From assembly GCF_011947285.1 (NCBI RefSeq), contig NZ_JAAOZT010000002.1:248001-312000 (forward strand): a stretch of 64,000 nucleotides of DNA, in the 5' to 3' direction. The first letter of the stretch is position 1; each line of letters starts with the position of its first letter. Shown here piece by piece: positions 9,035-18,919 of this stretch. A program made the position numbers and the translations under genes. This DNA comes from Glaciimonas immobilis (GTDB lineage Bacteria > Pseudomonadota > Gammaproteobacteria > Burkholderiales > Burkholderiaceae_D). The notes beneath the pieces are model-generated. The model searched no databases. It was not told the origin of the DNA and saw only the letters and a list, made by a program, of their open reading frames with translations.

Positions 9035-12000
9035 TTAGCCGACGAGCGCCCGAATGGTGGCCTTCACCTGGTTCACGCGGGAAGCCAGATCGGGCATGTT
9101 GATAGTGATGCGCAATTTATCCTGCCCATTGAGTTTGATATGCCGATTCTTTTGAATTAATTCTATGATCTTCATTGCATCAATCGGTGGATTTGGCTCG
9201 AATTGCAATAGTGCGGCTTCAGAATGCGCATCGATTTTGATGATGCCGACCGGTTTTGCCGTCACACGCAGTCGGTGGGTCTCAATTAATGCTTTTGCCG
9301 GATCCGGCAATTTGCCAAAACGATCAATCAACTCTTCCTGAAGGTCGTCTATTTTATCGTGCACATTACAGTTGGCTAACCGCTTGTAAAGTGACAACCG
9401 CTCATGCACGTCGCCGCAATAATCGTTCGGCAATAACGCGGGTACGTGCAAATTGATTTCGGTCATGGTGGAGAGCGGTGCTGCCAGATCAGGCTCTTTG
9501 CCATTTTTGAGTGAACGTACAGCTTCGCTCAGCATATCGGAATAGAGTTGAAAACCGATCTCGTGCATTTCACCGGACTGGTTATCGCCCAATACTTCAC
9601 CAGCGCCACGGATTTCAAGATCGTGCATCGCCAGATAAAACCCACTGCCGAGCTCCTCCATTTGCTGAATCGCATCCAACCGCCGCTGCGCAAGCTTGGT
9701 CAATCCTTGCACGTCGTTGACCAGCAGATAAGCATAAGCCTGATGATGTGAACGTCCGACCCGACCGCGCAATTGATGCAATTGTGCGAGACCAAATTTA
9801 TCGGCGCGGTGCATGATAATGGTATTGGCGGTCGGCACATCGATACCGGTTTCGATAATGGTGGTGCATAGCAAGATGTTGAAACGCTGCGCGACAAAAT
9901 CGCGCATGACTTTTTCCAGATCGCGCTCGTGCATTTGTCCGTGCGCAACCGCTATGCGGGCTTCTGGCAATAATGCTTCCAGCATCGCTTTGCGATTGAG
10001 AATAGTCTCGACTTCGTTGTGCAGGAAGTAGACCTGACCACCGCGTTTTAGTTCACGCAGGCAGGCTTCGCGGATGGTGGATTCATCTTCGCTGCGGACA
10101 AAGGTTTTGATCGCCAGACGTTTTTGCGGTGCGGTCGCGATAATCGAAAAATCGCGCAAACCCTCAAGCGCCATACCCAATGTGCGCGGGATCGGGGTCG
10201 CTGTCAGCGTCAGCACGTCCACCTCGGCGCGCAACGATTTCAGTGACTCTTTTTGCCGCACGCCAAAGCGATGTTCTTCATCGATAATAACCAGACCCAG
10301 ACGCGCAAATTTGACATCGCCTGATAGGAGTTTATGCGTACCGATCACAATGTCGATGGTGCCGTCGGCCATGCCTTTCATGGCCTGCGTAATTTCTTTG
10401 CCCGAGCGGAACCGGGATAATTCTGCAATCTTTACCGGCCAGTCGGCAAACCGGTCAGCGAAGGTCTGCGCATGTTGTTCCGCCAACAGCGTGGTGGGGG
10501 CCAGAATCGCGACTTGCTTACCACCGAGTACGGCGACAAACGTAGCGCGCAAGGCTACCTCGGTTTTACCGAAACCGACGTCTCCACAAATTAAGCGGTC
10601 CATTGGTTTGCCGCTGGTCATGTCGCCGATGACGGCGTTAATTGCTGCGGCCTGATCGACAGTTTCTTCAAAACCGAAGCTATCGGCAAAAGTAGCGTAA
10701 TCGTGCGCGGAAAATTCGAAGGTGTGGCCCTGACGTAGCGCGCGACGGGCATACAGGTTCAGTAATTCCGCCGCCGTATCACGCACCTGCTGCGCGGCTT
10801 TACGTTTGGCTTTTTCCCACTGGCCTGATCCCAGTGCATGCAATGGCGCATCTTCGGGTGACGCGCCTGAGTAGCGGGAAATCACATGCAGTTGTGAGAC
10901 CGGGACGTACAACTTGGTATCTTTAGCGTATTCCAGATGCAAAAATTCGGTCTCGCCTTCGCCCAGATCCATGCTGACCAGACCCATGTAGCGACCGATG
11001 CCATGGTTAATGTGAACTACCGGATCGCCGATCTTAAGCTCTGACAGATCGCGCACCATCGACTCGACTTGCGTCGCGCCTTCTTGTTTTTTCTTGCCAA
11101 TGCGTCGTCCGCTGCCTGCGTACAGTTCGGTTTCCGTAATGAAGACGATATCGTCGAGTTCAAATCCGACATGCAGCGGCGCTACACCGAGCATCAATTT
11201 TGATGACGAAGTGATGAAGTCGGTATAACTCTCGGAGGGTTGCAGCGGCAGGTTATATTCGGTGAAATATTGCTGCAGCGTTTCGCGGCGGCCGTTGGAC
11301 TCAGCGCAAATCAGTACCCGTTTATCGGTCTTTAGCAGGTATGCCCGTAAATTGGTGAGGGGGTCGTCGATCCGACGATTGACTGCGATATTCGGCAAAG
11401 CGGCGGACAGCGCTGATGCCGAGGGTGCTGAAGTTGCCGACGCTGCCGATTCCTCGGCGCTACCATCTTCGGCCAGCGTGTCACCTTGTTGAATAATCCA
11501 CCGTCCGTGCGGTTTGACCAGTTTAAAAAAGTCTTCGTCGCTGAGGAAAATTGTTTCGGGTGCCAGTAACGGTCGCTCCCGGTCATATCTTAAAAACTTG
11601 TAGCGCGATTGCGTATCGCTCCAAAAGCGCATGATGGCGTCGTTAATATCGCCGACCAGCGCAAACGTGGTAGTGGCGGGCAAGTATTCAAATAGCGTCG
11701 CCGTGCCATCAAAAAATAGCGGTAAATAGTATTCGATACCGGCTGATGCAATGCCGTTACCGATGTCTTTATAGATCGCCGAGCGCGAAGGATCGCCTTC
11801 AAATACTTCACGCCAGCGGCTGCGGAAGGCAGTCCGCGCCGTTTCATCCATCGGAAATTCACGTCCTGGCAGCAGACGGATTTCTTTCACCGGGTAGAGA
11901 GAGCGTTGCGTATCTGCATCGAAAGTACGGATAGTCTCAATGGTGTCGCCGAACAAGTCGATCCGGTAAGGCAGGACCGAACCCATAGGGAATATATCGA

Positions 12001-12592
12001 TCAGGCCGCCTCGGACCGAATACTCGCCGGGCGATATCACCTGCGTCACATGACTATAACCTGCCAGGGTCAACTGCGATTTCAGGCGCGCTTCATCTAG
12101 GATTTCGCCCTGTTTGAAAAAGAAGGTATAGGCCGCCAAAAACGACGGCGGCGCCATGCGCACTAAGGCGGTGGTAGCGGGAACGATCAATACGTCGCAA
12201 TGACCATTCTGGATTTCGTACAGCGTAGCGAGGCGTTCTGATACCAGATCCTGATGTGGAGAGAACGCATCATAAGGGAGCGTCTCCCAGTCGGGCAATA
12301 AATGGCAGCGCAAACCTTGATTTTGCTGACTTGGCACTGTTCCGGATTTTTCACCCTTGCTAGCCGCGCTATGCTCAGACCCATTTATTTGTTGCTCGGC
12401 AAACCACGGTATTTCCGATAGCAGGCGCTGCGCATCGGTGGCGTTAGCGACAATCACGGTCAACATCTGTTGCCGGGATTTAAGTTTCAGGGCCGCGTGG
12501 GCCAATGCGTAGGCGTCAGCTGATCCGTGGACCGCAGGTAACGCAAAACGTGCGCCCGGCTTGGGGAGCGATTTTTCTAGATCAAAGTGCAT
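9035..12592 (-). CDS. mfd: Transcription-repair coupling factor Mfd
   Basis: A superfamily 2 translocase that removes RNA polymerase stalled at DNA lesions and recruits UvrA. At 1185 residues it is full-length. Domains run from an N-terminal UvrB-like region (TLPYDAFSPH), through a CarD-like RNA-polymerase interaction domain (VVHINHGIGRYMGL), a RecG-like motor with Walker A GDVGFGKTEVALRA and DEEH box IIDEEHRFGV, to the C-terminal TRCF domain. An internal Ala/Ser-rich stretch at roughly residues 365-385 is a low-complexity insertion in the N-terminal half. Several long antisense frames across it are shadows. Confidence 0.98.
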   Translation of the reverse strand: MHFDLEKSLPKPGARFALPAVHGSADAYALAHAALKLKSRQQMLTVIVANATDAQRLLSEIPWFAEQQINGSEHSAASKGEKSGTVPSQQNQGLRCHLLPDWETLPYDAFSPHQDLVSERLATLYEIQNGHCDVLIVPATTALVRMAPPSFLAAYTFFFKQGEILDEARLKSQLTLAGYSHVTQVISPGEYSVRGGLIDIFPMGSVLPYRIDLFGDTIETIRTFDADTQRSLYPVKEIRLLPGREFPMDETARTAFRSRWREVFEGDPSRSAIYKDIGNGIASAGIEYYLPLFFDGTATLFEYLPATTTFALVGDINDAIMRFWSDTQSRYKFLRYDRERPLLAPETIFLSDEDFFKLVKPHGRWIIQQGDTLAEDGSAEESAASATSAPSASALSAALPNIAVNRRIDDPLTNLRAYLLKTDKRVLICAESNGRRETLQQYFTEYNLPLQPSESYTDFITSSSKLMLGVAPLHVGFELDDIVFITETELYAGSGRRIGKKKQEGATQVESMVRDLSELKIGDPVVHINHGIGRYMGLVSMDLGEGETEFLHLEYAKDTKLYVPVSQLHVISRYSGASPEDAPLHALGSGQWEKAKRKAAQQVRDTAAELLNLYARRALRQGHTFEFSAHDYATFADSFGFEETVDQAAAINAVIGDMTSGKPMDRLICGDVGFGKTEVALRATFVAVLGGKQVAILAPTTLLAEQHAQTFADRFADWPVKIAELSRFRSGKEITQAMKGMADGTIDIVIGTHKLLSGDVKFARLGLVIIDEEHRFGVRQKESLKSLRAEVDVLTLTATPIPRTLGMALEGLRDFSIIATAPQKRLAIKTFVRSEDESTIREACLRELKRGGQVYFLHNEVETILNRKAMLEALLPEARIAVAHGQMHERDLEKVMRDFVAQRFNILLCTTIIETGIDVPTANTIIMHRADKFGLAQLHQLRGRVGRSHHQAYAYLLVNDVQGLTKLAQRRLDAIQQMEELGSGFYLAMHDLEIRGAGEVLGDNQSGEMHEIGFQLYSDMLSEAVRSLKNGKEPDLAAPLSTMTEINLHVPALLPNDYCGDVHERLSLYKRLANCNVHDKIDDLQEELIDRFGKLPDPAKALIETHRLRVTAKPVGIIKIDAHSEAALLQFEPNPPIDAMKIIELIQKNRHIKLNGQDKLRITINMPDLASRVNQVKATIRALVG

Positions 12593-12998
12593 CGGATTTT
12601 GGGTTTTGATGTGTGAACCTATTTAAAATCTTACTACGCGGTAATCGCCGAAACGTATTTGCTGCCCTGCATCCTGCTTATACAATCAGAATAACCAGAT
12701 TGTGATTCCAGCGCCGCTTTTGTTATGGTTATGACGATATCAGTTATGCCCGAAAGCGGAGCAGAATAATGACAGCCTGCGAAGAAGCAGCATCTGGCGG
12801 ACGACAAAAAAGCCACAGTTTACGCAAGTTGACAGTTAAAATTCAGAGCCACATTATAAACTATGGACCAATTGTCTATTCATCAGCCTTATTGGGCGTA
12901 ATGATTAAGCATAATATTTTACGGTGACGCCATTCCTGAGGTTGGAATTGGTTTGTTAGAGTCGATTTCTCCTTATTTCATTTTCAATCGTCCATCGT
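12593..12998. other. Intergenic region between divergent mfd and ispD
   Basis: No convincing gene lies here. It must carry the mfd and ispD promoters. A possible ispD promoter is TTGGGC (12892-12897), a 17-base spacer and TATTTT (12915-12920). The short open frame at 12634-12816 has no supporting features. Confidence 0.4.
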
Positions 12999-13733
12999 AT
13001 GCAATTGTCACGACACTTCGCTTTGATTCCAGCCGCCGGCATAGGCGCACGCATTGGCGCCACGCTGCCCAAACAATATTTGCCGCTTGCCGGTAAAGCC
13101 ATGTTGCAGCATGTACTTGAAAGTTTTTCTGCGTGCCCGGCAATTACGCACACCTACGTGGTAGTCAGTGCCGAGGATGGCTTTATTGCGGATTTGTTGG
13201 CAGCCGCGCCACATTTGAAAGATCGCGTGACGGTGCTTTACCATGGCGGGGAGAGTCGCCACCTGACGGTGCTGAACGGGCTTAATGCGATTCGGGAGGT
13301 TTTGGCGGATGAAGACTGGGTGCTGGTGCACGATGCAGCCCGCCCGGGCCTGACAGGGGCGCTGATTGCGCGTTTGATGGCCGCGTTGCACGATGATGAA
13401 GTCGGTGGGTTATTGGCCTTGCCAGTGGTTGATACGCTTAAGCGGGCACATCCAAACGGGAACAGCATGGACTTGGCAGTACGCGCGCAAGGAACCGTAT
13501 CCCGCGCCGAATTATGGGCGGCACAGACACCGCAAATGTTTCGCTACCATTTATTGCAGCGCGCATTGGTCAACGCGCTGGTAATGGCACAGCCGATTAC
13601 AGACGAGGCCAGCGCCATTGAGATGTTAGGATTGTTGCCAAAGTTGGTGGAGGGCAGCCCCCGTAATTTTAAGGTGACCTTGCGCCATGACATCGCACTA
13701 GCAGAAATTTTTTTGAGGAGTACGTATGAGTAA
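12999..13733 (+). CDS. ispD: 2-C-methyl-D-erythritol 4-phosphate cytidylyltransferase IspD
   Basis: Third step of the non-mevalonate isoprenoid pathway: couples CTP to MEP. The 244-residue protein opens with the nucleotide-binding [20 protein letters not shown] block and has the conserved HDAARP motif and the VVDTLKRA and QTPQMF motifs. It overlaps ispF by eight bases, and the two consecutive pathway enzymes are probably translationally coupled. Confidence 0.97.
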   Translation: MQLSRHFALIPAAGIGARIGATLPKQYLPLAGKAMLQHVLESFSACPAITHTYVVVSAEDGFIADLLAAAPHLKDRVTVLYHGGESRHLTVLNGLNAIREVLADEDWVLVHDAARPGLTGALIARLMAALHDDEVGGLLALPVVDTLKRAHPNGNSMDLAVRAQGTVSRAELWAAQTPQMFRYHLLQRALVNALVMAQPITDEASAIEMLGLLPKLVEGSPRNFKVTLRHDIALAEIFLRSTYE

Positions 13734-14217
13734 TCAACCGGGATTTCGCATCGGGCAAGGCTACGATTGCCATGCGCTGGTCGCTGATCGACTGTTAATA
13801 ATTGGCGGCGTCACGATTCCGCACCGTATGGGCTTGTTGGGACATTCGGATGCCGATGTTTTACTGCATGCCATCATTGATGCATTATTCGGGGCATCGG
13901 GTATGGGTGATATTGGCCGCCATTTTCCGGATACCGATGCCGAGTTTGCGGGCGCGGATTCACGCAAGTTATTGCGCGAAGCAGTGCGGCGGGTCGGTGT
14001 ATCGGGATTTGGTGTGGGTAATATTGACTGCACAATTATTGCTCAGGCGCCCAAAATGGCACCACATATCGGACTGATGGTAGAACGCATTGCCGCGGAC
14101 TGCGGTATCGGTATTGGTCAGGTAAACGTAAAAGCGAAAACGAATGAACGGTTGGGTTATCTGGGCAGGGAAGAAGGCATTGCCGCCGAGGCGGTGGCGC
14201 TTATATATCGCCTGTAA
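13726..14217 (+). CDS. ispF: 2-C-methyl-D-erythritol 2,4-cyclodiphosphate synthase IspF
   Basis: Cyclises CDP-ME 2-phosphate to MEcPP, releasing CMP. At 163 residues it is a normal trimeric IspF. Metal-ligand residues are in GQGYDCHAL and [12 protein letters not shown], with the later motifs [10 protein letters not shown] and [17 protein letters not shown]. It is translated from the end of ispD, with a good GAGGAGT ribosome binding site inside ispD. Confidence 0.97.
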   Translation: MSNQPGFRIGQGYDCHALVADRLLIIGGVTIPHRMGLLGHSDADVLLHAIIDALFGASGMGDIGRHFPDTDAEFAGADSRKLLREAVRRVGVSGFGVGNIDCTIIAQAPKMAPHIGLMVERIAADCGIGIGQVNVKAKTNERLGYLGREEGIAAEAVALIYRL

Positions 14218-14418
14218 TATTTCCCGCTGTAATGTATCGGTTGTCATTCGGATCGTAGTACGTTTAATACTACGCACCCAAATACCGCGCAGCATTCTCA
14301 GCGCTGAACCGCTACGGGTGGGCCAGGTAAAATCGACTGCCATCCTCTTGCGGATTCCGTTGAAGGCCTCAGCGAGGGCACCTTAGGTTGCGCCCAAAGA
14401 TCACATTTTTCTAGTTTG

Positions 14419-15777
14419 TCACGCCTTGCTTGCGCCATTTTTGACGAAGGGCAGGGTAATTTGAACCGACAGGCCACCGCCACTGCGGTTAAAGAGCTGT
14501 AACTTTCCATCATGGCGTTTGATGACACGATTGACAATTGCAAGACCTAATCCTGATCCATTAGCTTGACCGCGCGCCGTGTCGAGGCGGGTAAAAGGTC
14601 TGAGCAAACGTTCCATCTCGCTTTCTGGTACGCCGGGCCCACGGTCAGAAATGTCGATAAGTACCTTATCATGCTGAAGCATCGCAGTAACATCGATCTC
14701 GGCGACTTCGGATCCGTTTGATTTGCCATATCGGCGCGCATTTTCCACGAGATTTGCGAACACCCGACGTATTTCAGTTTCATTGCCTTTGATATAAAGA
14801 CTGTCTGCGATCCTGGCGTTGATTTGGATGTCCGTGTGACGCGCTGCATGTTGTTTGACGTCGTGCAGGAAGTTGCTCAGATCAATGACGGTAAAACTGC
14901 TGACGTCGGTTGGCTTGGCATAATCAAGGAACTGGCCAATAATCCCATCCATCTGCGCCAGGTCCGATTGCATGCCGATACGTGCATCATCTGATAAGTG
15001 CGCCATTTCGACCTCAAGCAGCATACGCGATATAGGTGTGCGTAAGTCATGCGAGATGCCGGCAAGAATGATCGCCCGGTCTGCGTCGACCCGCTGCAAA
15101 TCGTCAACCATTTGGTTAAAGCTGCGATTGGCGTCTTCGATTTCTGTCGGTCCAGTCTCGGGCAGACGATCCGGTTGTTCACCTCTAGCCACTGCGCGAG
15201 TGGCGGCGGTCAGACGTGCTAGCGGCTGATTAATCAGCGCCGAGACGAACATCGCACCCAGCAACGACAGCAGCATGGCAGCGGCAGCCCATTGAAACCA
15301 TTGAAAACCCGAGGTACGCTCCACCCGCTCGCGGTCTAGCATCAACCAGTATTGGTCCTCATCAATTGTGAAGCTGACCCAGAACCCACCGATGCCGTTT
15401 ACTTTCGCAGAAAATCTTGTATCGTTACCTAAGCGCGCACGGACTTCAGTTTCCACTTCCGGCATCACGGCACTGTCCGGCGGTGGGTCAATCCTGTCGT
15501 TTTCTTCCAGCGGATAGATGCGTATTCCTTCATTGCTGGCAAGATCAAATAATAACTCGCGCCGCAAGTCAGGGGCCGAGTGAGTGAGGGCAGCCCGCGT
15601 GATTGTCACCACAGAAATGATTTGTGCCGCTAACTGCTGAGCACGCGGCCCCCGTTCAACAATGCGAAAACTGGCGACCCACACGACCATGCTAATGGTA
15701 ATGAGGAACGCCATCAAAAAGAAGGTGCGCCACAGAAGGCCGCTTTTTAGCCACGCCAGACGGTGCGGTGTGGTCAT
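14419..15777 (-). CDS. envZ: EnvZ-type osmosensor histidine kinase
   Basis: Inner-membrane sensor kinase of the OmpR partner. The 452-residue protein has a first membrane helix at about residues 14-33, a periplasmic domain of about 120 residues, a second helix at about 158-180, a HAMP linker, a HisKA domain with the phosphorylated His in GISHDLRTPISR, and a HATPase domain (NLVENARRYG, DRGPGVP, GSGLGLAIV). It lies 22 bases downstream of ompR in one operon. The stimulus is unknown from sequence alone. Confidence 0.9.
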   Translation of the reverse strand: MTTPHRLAWLKSGLLWRTFFLMAFLITISMVVWVASFRIVERGPRAQQLAAQIISVVTITRAALTHSAPDLRRELLFDLASNEGIRIYPLEENDRIDPPPDSAVMPEVETEVRARLGNDTRFSAKVNGIGGFWVSFTIDEDQYWLMLDRERVERTSGFQWFQWAAAAMLLSLLGAMFVSALINQPLARLTAATRAVARGEQPDRLPETGPTEIEDANRSFNQMVDDLQRVDADRAIILAGISHDLRTPISRMLLEVEMAHLSDDARIGMQSDLAQMDGIIGQFLDYAKPTDVSSFTVIDLSNFLHDVKQHAARHTDIQINARIADSLYIKGNETEIRRVFANLVENARRYGKSNGSEVAEIDVTAMLQHDKVLIDISDRGPGVPESEMERLLRPFTRLDTARGQANGSGLGLAIVNRVIKRHDGKLQLFNRSGGGLSVQITLPFVKNGASKA

Positions 15778-15799
15778 AGGGCGCTCATAAAATTGTCAT

Positions 15800-16555
15800 T
15801 CAGCGCGGCTGACCTTCGGGGATGAAAACATATCCAAGGCCCCAGACAGTCTGGATGTATAGCGGATTGGCCGGATCGGGTTCAATCAATTTACGCAGTC
15901 GTGAAATCTGCACATCCAGACTACGATCAAAGACTTCGTATTCTCGACCCCGCGCCAGTTCCATTAATTTTTCGCGCGATAAAGGTTGGCGGGCGTGCCG
16001 TGCAAATACCTTGAGCACCGAAAACTCACCCGTCGTCAGCGGGACGGATTCGCCACTCTTCTTGAGTGAACGGGTTCCCAGATCGAGAATGAATTCGCCA
16101 AATTCAAATGACTGCGGTGTCTCAGATGGCGCGCCTGGCAACTCATCCGGACCTTTGCGTCGCAGCACTGCGCCGATCCGGGCCACAAGTTCGCGCGGAT
16201 TAAAGGGTTTGGGTAAATAGTCGTCTGCACCCATTTCGAGGCCGACGATCCGATCAACGTCTTCGCCTTTTGCCGTCAACATAATGATCGGCGTCTGGTC
16301 CCCGGCACCACGCAGACGGCGGCAGATCGCCAGTCCGTCTTCGCCCGGCAGCATCAGGTCAAGCACGAGCAGATCATACCGCTCACGAATCCATAGCTTG
16401 TTCATAGCTTGCGCGTTTTCAGCAGTCACTACCTGAAAACCTTGCTCGGTCAGATAGCGCCTTAACAAATCGCGGAGGCGAATATCATCATCGACCACCA
16501 GAATCTTGTACTGGTGGGCGTTGGCTGTTTGTGTTGGTGTGTTGTGAGTATTCAT
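15800..16555 (-). CDS. ompR: OmpR-type response regulator
   Basis: DNA-binding response regulator paired with the downstream kinase. It is 251 residues. The receiver domain has the acidic pair VVDDD, the phosphoacceptor Asp in LLVLDLMLPGEDG and the Lys in LPKPF. The C-terminal winged helix (SREKLMELARGREYEVFDRSLDVQISRLRKLIE) matches the OmpR subfamily. A probable OmpR box lies in its promoter at 16607. Confidence 0.93.
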   Translation of the reverse strand: MNTHNTPTQTANAHQYKILVVDDDIRLRDLLRRYLTEQGFQVVTAENAQAMNKLWIRERYDLLVLDLMLPGEDGLAICRRLRGAGDQTPIIMLTAKGEDVDRIVGLEMGADDYLPKPFNPRELVARIGAVLRRKGPDELPGAPSETPQSFEFGEFILDLGTRSLKKSGESVPLTTGEFSVLKVFARHARQPLSREKLMELARGREYEVFDRSLDVQISRLRKLIEPDPANPLYIQTVWGLGYVFIPEGQPR

Positions 16556-16606
16556 AGTCGTATGGTAACGTCAGAGTGCACATCAAAAAATATCAAAGGT
16601 ATGGGG

Positions 16607-16622
16607 ATTACAAAGTGTTACA
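16607..16622. promoter_or_regulatory. OmpR-like binding site in divergent promoter
   Basis: ATTACAAAGTGTTACA matches the OmpR half-site arrangement GTTACA-N4-GTTACA at all but one specified base, and a third related TTACC half-site follows at 16627. It lies between ompR (reverse) and the small secreted-protein gene (forward), suggesting autoregulation and control of the neighbour. Confidence 0.55.
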
Positions 16623-16724
16623 AACTTTACCAAATACCTCTTATCGCAAAAAGTGAGGGGGCTTACACTGATTCCGTAGCGGGTAAATCTTAACCGTTAT
16701 CCTGCATTCACAGAAGAAAACGTT

Positions 16725-17021
16725 ATGAATATGATGTTCCGAAAATTGAGTCTTAGCTTGTTGATGCTGGCCGCAGTTGCTGGTGCGTTCGCACGCTCTG
16801 AGCATGACCGTGAACGAGACGACCAGCAGCAGCAACAACGGGGCACGCCTCAGTACGAACCGCAACGTGACAGTCACCGCGGCGGACCCTATCAAAATGA
16901 AGGTAGCAACCGAGATGCTGGGCAACAAGCTCCCCGTGGTCGTTTATCTCCCGACGAGCGACGAGCGCTACGGCAACAAATTAACGAGGTGGGTCGCGAT
17001 CTTTATCCTCCCCGGCGATAG
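16725..17021 (+). CDS. Small secreted Gln/Arg-rich protein of unknown function
   Basis: A 98-residue protein with a clear signal peptide (MNMMFRKLSLSLLMLAAVAGAFA), a disordered, very hydrophilic middle rich in Gln, Asp, Arg and Gly, and a C-terminal motif RLSPDERRALRQQINEVGR. I have seen this type of tail in small Burkholderiales secreted proteins with no assigned role. It is divergent from ompR and shares the region holding the OmpR-like box. An overlapping open frame at 16777-17073 lacks a signal and looks like a shadow. Confidence 0.75.
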   Translation: MNMMFRKLSLSLLMLAAVAGAFARSEHDRERDDQQQQQRGTPQYEPQRDSHRGGPYQNEGSNRDAGQQAPRGRLSPDERRALRQQINEVGRDLYPPRR

Positions 17022-17112
17022 TAATGTTTACCTTTATAGCGACGTGAAGTTCCCGTGGAAGCACAAGGCGTAAAAAACCTGTGGTCCACTGCGGCTCAGG
17101 GCGGCCCTTAGT

Positions 17113-17177
17113 ATAAGGTTATTGTATGACGTAACCTTATAAAGAAAAACCCGGCGATCAAAACGCCGGGTTTTTTT
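17113..17177 (+). terminator. Double hairpin ending in rho-independent terminator
   Basis: CCCGGCG (17150-17156) and CGCCGGG (17164-17170) with seven following T residues make a textbook terminator. Just upstream, ATAAGGTTA and TAACCTTAT (17113-17140) form a second hairpin. It ends the transcript of the small secreted protein. Confidence 0.9.
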
Positions 17178-17439
17178 ACGCCATCGTAATAAGGTGCAAG
17201 CGGCGCGCTGCAGGCGTTAGGAGGGATAATTTGTTGCTGAGCGGCCACCGACCACGTATGAGTACGCAGCGCTACCTTGCTGATGGGAAAATTAAAAGGT
17301 CTTGCGATTTCAGAGGATCGGTAGTTTTGTCACGATGTTGCGCGGAAACAAGCCCCACAATGAAGGCGGTGCGGCCAAATATAATTTTGTTTATTTTTGT
17401 AATGGGTCATTCAAATGAAATCAAACGCCATAAAGACAA

Positions 17440-17467
17440 AAGGGTCCATCTTTCGATGGACCCTTTT
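17440..17467 (-). terminator. Terminator of first tRNA-Arg gene
   Basis: AAGGGTCCATC and GATGGACCCTT form a strong hairpin immediately after the 3' end of the tRNA (reading on the reverse strand), followed by a T-rich stretch. Confidence 0.7.
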
Positions 17468-17473
17468 TACGTC

Positions 17474-17550
17474 TGGTGCGGCTGGCAGGAATCGAACCCA
17501 CGACCCCTTGGTTCGTAGCCAAGTACTCTATCCAGCTGAGCTACAGCCGC
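17474..17550 (-). tRNA. tRNA-Arg (anticodon ACG)
   Basis: A 77-base gene read on the reverse strand with 5' GCGGCTGTAGCTCAG, an anticodon stem-loop CTTGG-CTACGAA-CCAAG giving anticodon ACG, the T-loop GTTCGATTC, and an encoded 3' CCA. A34 would be deaminated to inosine to read CGU/CGC/CGA. It is identical in sequence to the copy at 17863. Confidence 0.97.
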
Positions 17551-17862
17551 GAAAGATCGACATTGTATATGTGTTTTATAGAAAATGGGAAAAACTTTAT
17601 CGGAAATTTTAAATGAGCGAAACGTCGCATAATTTTTTGGTGGAATGATGGAAAAAAATCATTCGCAAAATAGGTGAGAAGCCGGACTCGAAATGTTGAT
17701 GAGGGGAAAGTCAGGCATGCCGTGCTCGACACTTATACGAGAAGCGAAGTTCGATGCTGAAGCAGAAGAGCAGACTTGACGCTCAAAGTTAGCGCGGTTT
17801 TTTTTAAGGAGCTTAAAACCAGAAAAGAGTTGCCAAATTTCTCTGGCAACTCTTTTGTTTTC
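17551..17862. other. Spacer between the two tRNA genes
   Basis: No gene is supported. The spacer contains the terminator of the second tRNA near 17823-17856 and probably the promoter of the first. Short open frames here are read through tRNA sequence and are not genes. Confidence 0.5.
17823..17856 (-). terminator. Terminator of second tRNA-Arg gene
   Basis: AAAAGAGTTGCCA and TGGCAACTCTTTT form a long perfect stem around an eight-base loop, directly after the 3' end of the second tRNA on the reverse strand. Confidence 0.8.
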
Positions 17863-17939
17863 TGGTGCGGCTGGCAGGAATCGAACCCACGACCCCTTGG
17901 TTCGTAGCCAAGTACTCTATCCAGCTGAGCTACAGCCGC
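17863..17939 (-). tRNA. tRNA-Arg (anticodon ACG), second copy
   Basis: A 77-base gene identical to the copy at 17474-17550, with the same ACG anticodon and an encoded CCA. Identity extends only a few bases beyond either end (TC before, GAAAGA after, on the forward strand), and each copy has its own terminator, so the two are separate transcription units. Confidence 0.97.
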
Positions 17940-18181
17940 GAAAGACAAAATTATAGCCGAGCTAATGCAAATTGGAAAGCGGTAAATTGCGTTTGAGCCA
18001 TGATTGACGAATTAATTACTATTTCAGAGTCTGCGCCCAGATAAGTCCCTGATTTCTAGTGCGATATTGCAACGTGGTATCGATTTCAGTAAATCGGGAG
18101 GTTATTGTTTTGGCCACCTCACAACCTGGCGGCGGGGCAAATCTCCTGCAATGCTGCGGTTTGCCCATCGCAGTGATACAA

Positions 18182-18200
18182 TCAAACAATAATCATTATC
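18182..18200 (+). promoter_or_regulatory. Fur box upstream of ftrA
   Basis: The 19 bases at 18182-18200 match the consensus Fur site GATAATGATAATCATTATC at 14 positions, including the whole right arm AATCATTATC. It is 27 bases before the ftrA start, so iron repression of the operon is expected. Confidence 0.8.
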
Positions 18201-18226
18201 ATTTACTGTTTTTGAAGGACGACATA

Positions 18227-18790
18227 ATGGGATCGAAATTTAATATGACTGATAAGAAAGTTTTGGCGTTAGTGATGTTGGCGAGTGCGTTTTCTGTGAG
18301 TAACGTCATGGCCGCGGAATACCCGATCGGCAAACAGCAAATTTTTAATGGCCTGGAAGTCGCCGCAGTGTATTTGCAGCCGACCAAGATGGAACCAGAA
18401 GGAATGATGCGCAAAGCCGAGTTGTCAGATATTCACGTAGAGGCTGATATCCGCGCTGTTAAAGACAACCCAAATGGTTTCGCTGAAGGCGATTGGATAC
18501 CGAATTTAGTCATTTCATACCAATTTACAAAAGTTGGCTCTAAAGAAGTGATTAAGGGCGACATGATGCCGATGGTCGCCAACGACGGTCCCCATTATGG
18601 CGACAACGTCAAGTTGGCCGGCCCGGGAAAATATACTTTGACCATGAAGATATCACCGCCATCCTCCAACATGGCTGCGCCTTTCGGTCGGCATGTGGAT
18701 AAAGAAACCGGTGTTGGCCCATGGTTTAAGCCGTTTGAAGTAAAGAATGATTTCGTTTTTGCAGGGGTTGGCAAAAAAGGCGGTTACTAA
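18227..18790 (+). CDS. ftrA: Periplasmic iron-binding protein FtrA (P19/Tp34 family)
   Basis: Periplasmic P19-type protein that binds ferrous iron with copper and feeds the FtrC permease. It is 187 residues with a signal peptide ending in NVMAAEYPIG. P19-type features are visible: the Met/His-rich metal site (KMEPEGMM, SDIHVEADI) and GPHYGDNVKLAGPGKYTL. I chose the ATG at 18227, which has a GAAGGA ribosome binding site and sits directly behind a Fur box; the open frame extends further upstream without support. First gene of ftrABCD. Confidence 0.93.
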   Translation: MGSKFNMTDKKVLALVMLASAFSVSNVMAAEYPIGKQQIFNGLEVAAVYLQPTKMEPEGMMRKAELSDIHVEADIRAVKDNPNGFAEGDWIPNLVISYQFTKVGSKEVIKGDMMPMVANDGPHYGDNVKLAGPGKYTLTMKISPPSSNMAAPFGRHVDKETGVGPWFKPFEVKNDFVFAGVGKKGGY

Positions 18791-18919
18791 CACTGCCTTA
18801 GCGAGCCAATAAATGTCAGATTATTTGGGGTTATCCGGGTGGGTTTCGCTAATACGGTCTAGTGATCTGGCATGGCGATCTTAACTAAAGTAGATATTTT
18901 TCGATCAGGAGTTACATTG

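Noticed and set aside
10074-10655. 193-residue forward frame inside mfd
   Set aside because: It is antisense to the conserved helicase part of mfd; Ser/Arg-rich shadow with no ribosome binding site.
16777-17073. 98-residue frame overlapping the small secreted protein
   Set aside because: No signal peptide or ribosome binding site; the other frame has a clear signal peptide and a familiar C-terminal motif.
17231-17612. Open frames at 17231-17518 and 17415-17612
   Set aside because: They read through the tRNA-Arg gene (ending in the well-known false peptide with RNRTHDPLVRSQVLYPAELQ) and have no other support.
17733-17948. 71-residue reverse frame across the second tRNA
   Set aside because: It is a translation of the tRNA-Arg gene and its terminator.
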